Part shown: positions 18,524-25,053 of the stretch, one piece after another
Layout: each line of letters opens with the position of its first letter
Position numbering within the stretch: the first letter of the stretch is position 1
Assembly: GCF_001806875.1 (NCBI RefSeq)
Contig: NZ_KV786198.1
Coordinates: 1-41,850 of the forward strand
Source: Corynebacterium sp. HMSC29G08
Lineage (GTDB): Bacteria > Actinomycetota > Actinomycetes > Mycobacteriales > Mycobacteriaceae
DNA: 41,850 nucleotides
Direction: 5' to 3'
Notes under the pieces: model-generated
The model's input: only the letters and a program-made list of their open reading frames with translations
Told to the model about the DNA's origin: nothing
Databases searched by the model: none
Program-made: the position numbers and the translations under genes

Positions 18524-19189
18524 ATGACTGAACCCAACGTGAATCCGCAGATGCCGGATGACCCGGGTGCGCCGGAGAACACGGACGAGCAGTTCGTGTC
18601 CCCGGACCAGGCCGAAGCCGAAGCGTTTGAAGCGGAACTCGCTGACGCTGCAGGTGCAGACGCTGACGCTGAGGTAAACGTCGACCCGGTTGATCCCGAC
18701 GCTGACGGCGACGGCACGGTGAGCGACGTTGAGCTCCAGCTGGCTGAGCGCACCGAGTCCCTGCAGCGAGTGAGCGCGGAGTACGCGAACTACCGTCGTC
18801 GCACGGAGCGTGAGCGCACCCAGATCGCGGAGCTGACCAAGGCGAAGTTCGCCGAGAAGATGCTGCCGATCCTGGACGACTTGGACTTGGCAGAGCAGCA
18901 CGGCGACATGGCTGAAGGCCCGCTTAGGGCATTTGGTGACAAGCTGCGTAGCACGCTTGAAGGCCAGAGCCTGAAGCCGTTCGGCGCTGAAGGCGAAGCG
19001 TTTGACCCGGAAGTACACGAGGCTGTTCAAGACCTCTCCGAAGGCGATGAGAAGGTTATTGCTTCGGTACTGCGCAAGGGCTACACGCTCGGCGGCACCC
19101 TTGTACGCAACGCGATGGTGATCATCGGCGACCCGGCTGCACCAGCTGATCCGGCGGAGGCGGCTGATCCGGCGGAGGCGTCGGAGTAG
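18524..19189 (+). CDS. grpE: Nucleotide exchange factor GrpE
   Basis: 221 residues. Releases ADP from DnaK. The acidic Asp/Glu/Pro-rich N-terminal ~75 residues are disordered, followed by the long dimerisation coiled coil with the family segment [14 protein letters not shown] and a C-terminal beta domain ([20 protein letters not shown]). The C-terminus is a repetitive [12 protein letters not shown] tail. Nineteen bases after dnaK, so co-transcribed; a strong terminator follows. Confidence 0.97.
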   Translation: MTEPNVNPQMPDDPGAPENTDEQFVSPDQAEAEAFEAELADAAGADADAEVNVDPVDPDADGDGTVSDVELQLAERTESLQRVSAEYANYRRRTERERTQIAELTKAKFAEKMLPILDDLDLAEQHGDMAEGPLRAFGDKLRSTLEGQSLKPFGAEGEAFDPEVHEAVQDLSEGDEKVIASVLRKGYTLGGTLVRNAMVIIGDPAAPADPAEAADPAEASE

Positions 19190-19222
19190 GTGGCGTAGGA
19201 CGTCGATAAGCATGATGGCCCC

Positions 19223-19266
19223 AAAGCCGGGAGCGAGCGGCGAACGCTTGCCCCGGCTTTTTTTAA
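19223..19266 (+). terminator. Intrinsic terminator between grpE and dnaJ
   Basis: AAAGCCGGG pairs with CCCGGCTTT, and the inner GCGAGCG pairs with CGCTTGC with one G-U, giving a stem of about 16 bp with a small loop, followed by a run of seven or more T. It should separate dnaK-grpE from dnaJ-hspR expression at least partly. Confidence 0.85.
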
Positions 19267-19297
19267 AACAGGAAATAGGAAAGAAAGGAGGAGGGCT

Positions 19298-20497
19298 ATG
19301 GCAATGCAACAGGAATGGGCAAACAAGGATTACTACGGAGACTTGGGCGTGAGCTCCAGCGCGTCGGCCGCCGATATTAAGAAGGCATACCGCAAACTAG
19401 CACGCGAGAACCACCCAGATTCCAACCCGGGCAACAAGGCGGCTGAGGAGAAATTCAAGCGAGTCGCCGAGGCATACGACGTGGTTGGTGATGAAACCAA
19501 ACGCAAAGAGTACGACCAGTTCAAATCAATGGTTGGCTCAGGCGGCTTCGGCCGGTTTGGAGGTGGTTCCGGATTCCCGGACGGGTTTCGCACGACGTCG
19601 ACGTCCAACTTCGACGGCGCAGAATTCGACTTCGGAGACATCTTCGGCGGGGCTGGTGGACAAGCTGGAGACGGCGGCCTTGGTGATATCCTCGGTGGCT
19701 TCTTTAACCGCGGCGGCGGTGCTGGCAGGGGCGCTCGGCCGTCGCGGGGGGCCGACGTTGAAACGGAAATAACCATTGATTTCCGCGAGGCAGCCAAAGG
19801 CACAACCTTCCCGGTTGAGCTGACAGGCGACGCACCGTGCACCACCTGCCACGGCTCCGGCTCCAAAACCGGCAAAACACACACCTGCGGCGTGTGCAAC
19901 GGCTCCGGCTACGTGCGGGAAAACTCCGGCGCGTTCGGCATGGCCCGACCGTGTGCGAACTGCAACGGCACCGGCGAGACAATCGAGGATCCGTGCACTA
20001 CGTGCAACGGCACCGGGACTGTACGCCGCACCCGTTCGATTACCGTGCGCATCCCCGCAGGTGTTGAGGACGGCCAGAAGGTACGCCTTGCCGGCCAAGG
20101 CGAGGCCGGCCCGAACGGCAAACCCTCCGGCGACCTGTTTGTCACCGTGCACGTCCGCCCGGACAAGGTGTTTAGCCGCAACGGCGACGACCTGGAGGTC
20201 ACTGTGCCGGTGTCCTTTACGGAACTCGCGCTAGGCGGAACCGTGGCGGTACCGACGCTGGATAAACCAGTGCGCGTCAAGATTCCCGCCGGCACACCAA
20301 ACGGTAGGACGCTGCGTGTGAAGGACCGCGGTGTGGCTCGGAAATCCGGCGCCGGCGACCTGCTGGTCACAGTGGAAGTGGCAGTGCCCCGCTCCGGCGA
20401 CCTGGATGCGGGTGCCATGAGTGCACTTCGCACCTACGCCCAGGCTGAGAAAGACTCCGGCTTTGACCCACGCGCCGGGTGGGCCGGGGCGGTTTAG
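19298..20497 (+). CDS. dnaJ: Chaperone protein DnaJ (Hsp40)
   Basis: 399 residues, type I Hsp40 stimulating DnaK ATPase. The J domain has the essential HPD (ENHPDSN, ~residue 47), followed by a long Gly/Phe-rich linker. Four zinc-binding repeats follow: [24 protein letters not shown] and CTTCNGTG. The C-terminal substrate-binding domain is complete. AGGAG lies seven bases before ATG 19298. Members starting [13 protein letters not shown] are the corynebacterial DnaJ2 kind found with dnaK. No separate promoter was found between the terminator and this gene, so expression may depend on read-through. Confidence 0.96.
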   Translation: MAMQQEWANKDYYGDLGVSSSASAADIKKAYRKLARENHPDSNPGNKAAEEKFKRVAEAYDVVGDETKRKEYDQFKSMVGSGGFGRFGGGSGFPDGFRTTSTSNFDGAEFDFGDIFGGAGGQAGDGGLGDILGGFFNRGGGAGRGARPSRGADVETEITIDFREAAKGTTFPVELTGDAPCTTCHGSGSKTGKTHTCGVCNGSGYVRENSGAFGMARPCANCNGTGETIEDPCTTCNGTGTVRRTRSITVRIPAGVEDGQKVRLAGQGEAGPNGKPSGDLFVTVHVRPDKVFSRNGDDLEVTVPVSFTELALGGTVAVPTLDKPVRVKIPAGTPNGRTLRVKDRGVARKSGAGDLLVTVEVAVPRSGDLDAGAMSALRTYAQAEKDSGFDPRAGWAGAV

Positions 20498-20510
20498 GAG
20501 GTGAAGACAC

Positions 20511-20882
20511 ATGGCAAAGGAGCAGTTCTACGCAATTTCCGTCGCCGCAGAACTGACCGGCATGCACGCCCAGACCCTGCGTACCTATGACCGCTTGGGT
20601 TTGGTCACGCCGCAGCGCACCTCCGGTGGTGGGCGCAGGTACTCAACGCGCGACATCGCCCTGCTGCAGCGCGTGCAGTACCTCTCCCAGGAAGAAGGCG
20701 TGAACCTGGCCGGGATCAAGACGATCATTGAGCTTACTGAGCAGATCGAGTCCCTGCAGGCGGAGCTTGAGCAGGAGCGTTCCGCCTCCAGGCGTTCCCG
20801 CGGTGAGCTCGTCCACGTGCCGCGCTCCACGGCGATCGTGGCGTGGGAGCCTTTTGCTTCACGACGCCGCCGTGGACGCTAA
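20511..20882 (+). CDS. hspR: Heat-shock repressor HspR (MerR family)
   Basis: 123 residues. The N-terminal MerR-type winged helix is clear (ELTGMHAQTLRTYDRLGLV followed by GGGRRYSTRDI), and a coiled coil (~65-95) and basic tail ending SRRRRGR follow. HspR binds HAIR sites with DnaK as co-repressor, and two good HAIR sites occur in this window, before dnaK and clpB. AGGAGG lies upstream of ATG 20511, 13 bases after dnaJ. Its stop overlaps the stop of the convergent hydrolase gene. Confidence 0.95.
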   Translation: MAKEQFYAISVAAELTGMHAQTLRTYDRLGLVTPQRTSGGGRRYSTRDIALLQRVQYLSQEEGVNLAGIKTIIELTEQIESLQAELEQERSASRRSRGELVHVPRSTAIVAWEPFASRRRRGR

Positions 20883-22024
20883 GTCCCAGCCCCAACCCCA
20901 ACCCCAGCCAGCGCGTCGAGGAACACCTGGTCGTGGAAGTAGTCGCTGTGGCTGCCGCGGATGCCGTCGATGATGGTGGCGCCGTAGCTGGGGTCGCTGG
21001 GGGAGGTGGAGCCGTGGAGGCTGAAGGCGTCGTTGCGCAGGGCGAGGATCGCATCATTGGAAGCGTCCGCAACAAACACCGAAGAACCTGGGCTGCGTAG
21101 GGTCAGGTCCTTCACGGAGCGCCCATCAACACCGGGGCTGCCCAATAACCACAGGTCATCCGCAAGCAGTCCGTGTTCGTAGGCAGCGCGGCTGGCCACC
21201 AGCGTGCCGTAGGAGTGGGCGACGACAGATTTGGTGGCATCCGGCCAGCGCTCTTCAAGCGCCAGTTGGAACATGGACAGGTCCGCCGCCCCGCGCGTGG
21301 CCGGCAACCCGGAGAAGCCTTCGGCCAGGTCTTGAGGCGGGTCGTAGCCTTGCCACACGACTACGGACGCGCCGGTGGTCTCCGCGATGCGTTGCGCTTT
21401 CGCCAGCTCAGCAGGCAGGTCGCGGGGGTTCCCGCTGGAGACTCCCGCAACCATGGTGATAATGCGCGCCGGGTCTACGGCATCACCAACTATCACGGTG
21501 CTCGCCCCGGGCCCGGCCTCCAACACGGTCCCACCGGCGCGCTCGATGGCCAGTTGGGTTGCGGCCGGCAGGGTGGCCATGTGTTGGGCATGCAGCGTAT
21601 CTATGTCCACGCCAGCCGCATCCACCAACCGCTCCATCTGATCAGCAACGGTTGGGTCGAGGTGCTTCGCAACTGCCATGTCCAGGCGTTTAGACAGCAG
21701 ATTCAGCATCACAATCGTGCGCTCGTGGATAGCGTCGGCGGCGGCTTGGTCGATGAGGTCCTGCTGCTGGGCGGCTATCGTCATCACTTCGGCGACGCGC
21801 TTCGCACGTGCGGCGGCGGCTTCGTAAGCAGCGGCGTAGGACGCTAAACGTTTGTAGGCTAGCTGCGGCGCAGGCCCGTCAAAGCCGCTGCTGTGTAGCG
21901 CGTCAATGGTGCGGTGAACGGTGGCGGCGCGAGCCGAGAACGCCACGGCGGCAAGCCTCCACGCGGTAGCAACACCGTGCAGCTGGGTGGGCAACAGGCT
22001 TGGGGTATAGGCGAGGTTAGTCAC
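20879..22024 (-). CDS. DUF1023-like alpha/beta hydrolase with helical N-terminal domain
   Basis: 381 residues. The C-terminal ~230 residues form a serine-hydrolase domain of DUF1023 type, with nucleophile elbow AHSYG and a candidate acid/His late in the protein (IRGSHSDYF). The first ~150 residues are alpha-helical, with a SSGFDGPAP turn between two helices that recalls the W-x-G turn of WXG100 proteins (Phe-Asp-Gly in place of Trp-x-Gly). GTG 22024 is chosen because AGGAGG lies seven bases upstream; GTGACTAA overlaps the stop of the upstream small gene. The frame continues upstream, but without a ribosome site. No signal peptide. Substrate unknown. The stop overlaps that of hspR by four bases. 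Confidence 0.8.
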   Translation of the reverse strand: MTNLAYTPSLLPTQLHGVATAWRLAAVAFSARAATVHRTIDALHSSGFDGPAPQLAYKRLASYAAAYEAAAARAKRVAEVMTIAAQQQDLIDQAAADAIHERTIVMLNLLSKRLDMAVAKHLDPTVADQMERLVDAAGVDIDTLHAQHMATLPAATQLAIERAGGTVLEAGPGASTVIVGDAVDPARIITMVAGVSSGNPRDLPAELAKAQRIAETTGASVVVWQGYDPPQDLAEGFSGLPATRGAADLSMFQLALEERWPDATKSVVAHSYGTLVASRAAYEHGLLADDLWLLGSPGVDGRSVKDLTLRSPGSSVFVADASNDAILALRNDAFSLHGSTSPSDPSYGATIIDGIRGSHSDYFHDQVFLDALAGVGVGAGT

Positions 22025-22283
22025 GGCCAGCCCTCCTGCTGAGTCGGACAGCCCACGCGGCATCGGCGTCCAGAATGCTTCTAGCAAAGGTGGTGATGGA
22101 TTTTAGGTGGGTGGTGAGGGAGTTAAACGTGGCGTCGTGAAGCAAAAGCTCTTTGGCCTGGAGCTGCGAGAGGGCGGTGGCTGTAAGGGAGGGGTCAAGG
22201 GTGGCTGTGGGGATTGGGACGCGCTCGGGGATGAACTGGAGGGCGATGCGTGCGGTTGATTCGGTCAAGCTAAGAAAATTCAT
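22017..22283 (-). CDS. Small helical protein coupled to the DUF1023 hydrolase
   Basis: 88 residues, helical throughout, with no signal peptide and no cysteines. Not a family I can name. Length, helix-loop-helix character and strict coupling to a hydrolase with a WXG-like N-terminal module suggest an ESX-type partner or chaperone, but no W-x-G motif is present. ATG 22283 gives MNFLSLTEST; upstream codons to 22319 lack a ribosome site. Overlaps the downstream gene by eight bases. Confidence 0.65.
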   Translation of the reverse strand: MNFLSLTESTARIALQFIPERVPIPTATLDPSLTATALSQLQAKELLLHDATFNSLTTHLKSITTFARSILDADAAWAVRLSRRAGRD

Positions 22284-22335
22284 GCCGGCAGTGTGGCAGG
22301 CGGTGGTGGGGTGGGGCAATGAGGCGTGGCGAAAC

Positions 22336-22364
22336 TGTGGATAACTTGCCTAGAGTTATCCACA
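22336..22364. promoter_or_regulatory. Perfect 11-bp palindrome made of two DnaA boxes, over a leaderless promoter
   Basis: TGTGGATAACT (22336-22346), 7 bases, AGTTATCCACA (22354-22364). The outer nine bases of each arm are the perfect DnaA box TTATCCACA in opposite orientation. The last base is the A of the ATG of the next gene. TAGAGT (22351-22356) is a -10 hexamer exactly seven bases before that ATG, so the transcript is probably leaderless and the palindrome covers the promoter. Confidence 0.8.
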
Positions 22365-23194
22365 TGAAAATCGCCTTATTGCAAACGGTCACGGGAGCCA
22401 ACAAGGCTAAAAACATTGAGAAATTGCGCCCGCTGATTGAAGACGCAGCCGCGTCCGGCGCCACCCTCATCGTGCTGCCGGAAGCCTCGTCACAGGCCTT
22501 TGACCAGGGGAGATTGGATACTCAGGCGGAGGAGCTGGACGGGGAGTTCGCCACCGCCATGCGGGAGCTTGCCACGCGCCTTGGGGTGACTGTTGTGGCG
22601 GGGATGTTTCGGCCTGGTGATGTCAATAAGGTCGGCGAAAAAACCCTCAACCGCGTGCGCAACACGGCACTCATAACGGGCGAAAATATACACAAGGGCT
22701 ACGACAAGATTCACGCCTACGACGCCTTCAATTACCGCGAATCCGACACCGTGAAAACTGGCAGCGAGCTAGTCACGTTCGAGCACGAAGACGTGACGGT
22801 GGGTGTGGCCATCTGCTTTGACATTCGTTTCCCGGAGCAGTTCAAGGCGCTGGCGGCACGCGGCGCGAAGCTGATTGTTGTGCCCACGAGCTGGGCCGAT
22901 GGCAAGGACAAGATTGAGCAGTGGCGCACGCTGACCGCCGCCCGCGCGCTGGATGCCGGTGTGTTCATCGCGGCAGCCGGCCAAGCGCGTCCCGATTGGG
23001 AAGCCAAGGCTGGCGAACCCTCCGGCCCGACCGGTGCGGGCCATTCGTGCGTGGTCAACCCCGTTGGGCGTCGCATCGCGGAGGCCGGCTACGCCCCGGA
23101 GACGCTGATCGTGGACATTGACTTCGACGAAGTCGACAACGCCCACCGCGCGCTTCCGCTTCTGACTATTACTGAGCAAACGGAGATGTGCTAG
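22364..23194 (+). CDS. Carbon-nitrogen hydrolase (nitrilase superfamily amidase)
   Basis: 276 residues. The Glu-Lys-Cys triad of the superfamily is intact: Glu40 (VLPEASS), Lys115 (YDKIHAYD) and Cys151 (ICFDIRFPE). This pattern fits the Nit1/Nit2-like branch, some members of which hydrolyse deaminated glutathione or omega-amides, but substrate cannot be fixed from sequence. ATG 22364 has no ribosome site; a -10 hexamer seven bases upstream points to a leaderless mRNA. The 3' end overlaps the convergent flavoprotein gene by 26 bases. Confidence 0.9.
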   Translation: MKIALLQTVTGANKAKNIEKLRPLIEDAAASGATLIVLPEASSQAFDQGRLDTQAEELDGEFATAMRELATRLGVTVVAGMFRPGDVNKVGEKTLNRVRNTALITGENIHKGYDKIHAYDAFNYRESDTVKTGSELVTFEHEDVTVGVAICFDIRFPEQFKALAARGAKLIVVPTSWADGKDKIEQWRTLTAARALDAGVFIAAAGQARPDWEAKAGEPSGPTGAGHSCVVNPVGRRIAEAGYAPETLIVDIDFDEVDNAHRALPLLTITEQTEMC

Positions 23195-24188
23195 CGTCGT
23201 ACGCGATGACCTGCGGTTGAAGCTCTGCAAGCAATTCCGCAAGCGGCGTGATGTCGGCTTCAGATCCGCTGAGCACCACATCTTTGCCCCACCACGTGCC
23301 CGGACCCTGAACCAGCATGTGCAGCGGCACGCGCACACACGTAAGGTCGGCGGTGTCTACTTCTGGGTCCTCACAACAACACGTCACCGTTAGCCAAGGC
23401 TGTGCCTTGGCCATGGCGCTGAACGTTGCCAAGTCATAGAAGCCCTCCGACCCCGGTGTGATGATCAGGTGCACGTTCGGCTTTTCTTCACGTTCTAGCA
23501 GGTCGAACACGAGTGCCTTCGCCGCGGCCAAGCCGGTGCCTACGGCTACAAGCAGAAGATCGCGCTCGCCCACCTTCATCGGCTCGCCGTGAGGTGCGCC
23601 CACGGTTGCGTAATCGCCCGGATCCGAATCCAGCACCGCGTGAAACTCCAACTGCCCGAAACTATTGGCCGGCATTGCAGGTGCCCAGTGATACCACTTC
23701 CCCTGCTGCCCAGCCAGCATAACGGGCAGCACCTGGCCCGGCTGGTAATCAATCTTCGATCCGGCCTCCAGACGCAAGATAGTCACCCCCGACGTCTGCG
23801 TCACATCCGTCACCTGCGCCACGTGCGCTGGCGCAATGCCGTCCAAATCAGCCGCCACGCTTGCTCTGCGCATCACCTCCGCAGCCGCTGCGAGCACCCT
23901 GCGTCGAGGCTCTTCCAGCTTGACCGCATCCCCGTACAGCCCTGCAATCATCCCAAACTCTGAAGCGGGAAACCCCGTCCGGCGCAGATCCAGCGCCCAC
24001 GTTTCCAGGCGCTGCTGAACGTCCTCTGGCAGCTGTGGGGTGTTGGCGTGTTCCAGGACGTAATCCACAGCATCAAGCGCGATCTGCGGCATCTCGGTTG
24101 CATCCCGGGGCAAAAGGGAAGCACCTTGCGGGTAGGCGTCAATGAAACGTTGAAACCATGCTGCGCGCACGTTCGCTGGGTCCTTCAT
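23169..24188 (-). CDS. Flavohemoprotein-like NAD(P)H oxidoreductase with degenerate globin domain
   Basis: 339 residues. The C-terminal ~210 residues look like a ferredoxin-reductase module: a flavin-binding barrel (YQPGQVLPVM) and a nucleotide-binding domain (LLLVAVGTGLAAAKAL). The N-terminal ~120 residues align loosely with the globin part of flavohemoproteins; where those have the proximal heme His (DHRKxGV) this protein has DLRRTGF, so heme binding seems lost. The usual FAD motif RxYS is also altered (KWYHWAP). It may be a reductase using another acceptor. Start overlaps the upstream regulator gene by four bases (ATGA), so the pair is translationally coupled. Confidence 0.72.
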   Translation of the reverse strand: MKDPANVRAAWFQRFIDAYPQGASLLPRDATEMPQIALDAVDYVLEHANTPQLPEDVQQRLETWALDLRRTGFPASEFGMIAGLYGDAVKLEEPRRRVLAAAAEVMRRASVAADLDGIAPAHVAQVTDVTQTSGVTILRLEAGSKIDYQPGQVLPVMLAGQQGKWYHWAPAMPANSFGQLEFHAVLDSDPGDYATVGAPHGEPMKVGERDLLLVAVGTGLAAAKALVFDLLEREEKPNVHLIITPGSEGFYDLATFSAMAKAQPWLTVTCCCEDPEVDTADLTCVRVPLHMLVQGPGTWWGKDVVLSGSEADITPLAELLAELQPQVIAYDASTSPFAQ

Positions 24189-24649
24189 GACCGTCGATCA
24201 TACGCAGTCGCCTTCGCCGCCATCTTTTGCATGTTCCACTCAAAGTCGCGGATCTCCTCGGAGACGCGATAGTCCGTGCCGTACGGCAGTTGGCGGACGA
24301 TCTGCCTGTAGAGGGACATGGGTTCGGCGACGTCGGGGTGATTGTTCCCAAGCAGGTACGGCAGTGCGCGGAGCCCTTTGAGAATCAGGTCAAACTCCTT
24401 TTCGTTGAAGAAAAGCGCGGGAATGAAATCGCCTGAGCGGATTTCGTAGAGCCCTTCGACGCCGGGTGCAGAGTGGATGTTGTAGCCGTCCCGACGCAGC
24501 TGCGCGATGTACTCGCGCACTGTGCGTTCGCTCACGCCAAGGGCTTCGGCGAGTTCGCGCGCAGTGTATTGGCGTCCCCACTGCATGAGGCGGAGAATGG
24601 TCAGCCCGCGCGCGGCGGTCTCGACACGTTTCTTCTGGTTGGTGGTCAT
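24185..24649 (-). CDS. HTH transcriptional regulator (DeoR/HTH_11-like, WYL-type N-terminus)
   Basis: 154 residues. A winged helix-turn-helix occupies residues ~12-60 (ARELAEALGVSERTVREYIAQLRRDGYN), followed by a linker and a short C-terminal domain (FFNEKEFDLILKGLRALPYLLG), as at the start of WYL-type regulators but ending before a full WYL domain. Coupled to the flavoprotein gene. Start ATG 24649 follows AGGGGATCC. Targets unknown; the repeats at 24709-24877 just upstream are candidates for its binding site. Confidence 0.8.
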   Translation of the reverse strand: MTTNQKKRVETAARGLTILRLMQWGRQYTARELAEALGVSERTVREYIAQLRRDGYNIHSAPGVEGLYEIRSGDFIPALFFNEKEFDLILKGLRALPYLLGNNHPDVAEPMSLYRQIVRQLPYGTDYRVSEEIRDFEWNMQKMAAKATAYDRRS

Positions 24650-24708
24650 TGATGGATCCCCTCCGTTGTTGTGTTGTAGTTTCGCTGCACTCGCTTGGCG
24701 CTTTTAAA

Positions 24709-24740
24709 GCTGTGAGGCTGTAAGGCTGTAAGGCTGTGAA
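24709..24740. repeat. Four tandem 8-bp units GCTGTRA(G/A)
   Basis: GCTGTGAG, GCTGTAAG, GCTGTAAG and GCTGTGAA follow head to tail, about 60 bp upstream of the HTH regulator start. Possible slippage-prone promoter spacing; no role shown. Confidence 0.65.
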
Positions 24741-24766
24741 GCTGGGGTGGTGGGGGGCTTTTTTCA

Positions 24767-24877
24767 ATTGCGGCAGCATGTTGCCAAACCGGGGATATCT
24801 GCCGCAATAGGCCCGAAACTGTGAACCAGCTGCCAGCCAATGCGACTATCCCCGGTTTGGCAGATATTCGCCGCAAT
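24767..24877. repeat. Nested inverted and direct repeats
   Basis: TGCCAAACCGGGGATA (24782-24797) is the perfect 16-bp reverse complement of TATCCCCGGTTTGGCA (24847-24862). A second perfect 10-bp inverted repeat, ATTGCGGCAG (24767-24776) with CTGCCGCAAT (24799-24808), interlocks with it. ATATCTGCCGCAAT (24795-24808) recurs directly as ATATTCGCCGCAAT (24864-24877). The structure could fold as alternative hairpins, or be paired binding sites or a small mobile-element remnant. No ORF. Confidence 0.75.
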
Positions 24878-24948
24878 CCCAAAAAGCTCCCCCCGTACTC
24901 CAAATCTCAGAAACCCCCAAAGCTCAGGCATAAAAGGCCCAGGTCAAA

Positions 24949-24983
24949 GTTGAGTGGAACATACTCAACCTTTCGTGCGTTGT
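24949..24983 (+). promoter_or_regulatory. clpB promoter: HAIR element overlapping a SigH-type promoter
   Basis: GTTGAGT-GGAACAT-ACTCAAC (24949-24969) is a HAIR site with exact N7 spacing. GGAAC (24956-24960), 17 bases, CGTTGT (24978-24983) is a SigH-type promoter with the same hexamers and spacer as dnaK. The HspR site covers the -35 element. Confidence 0.85.
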
Positions 24984-25053
24984 ACTTAGTGCAAGGCAAA
25001 AAGTGCAAGGCAAAGTGCACAACAAAACTTAGCAACAATCAAAGGAGTATGAC

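Larger units (their letters stand above)
24650..25053. other. Divergent intergenic region between HTH regulator and clpB
   Basis: 404 bases without a gene. It holds an 8-bp tandem repeat (24709-24740), a nested inverted and direct repeat structure (24767-24877) and the SigH/HAIR promoter of clpB (24949-24983). The clpB leader runs from about 24990 to 25053 and contains the near-repeat GTGCAAGGCAAA. Confidence 0.8.
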
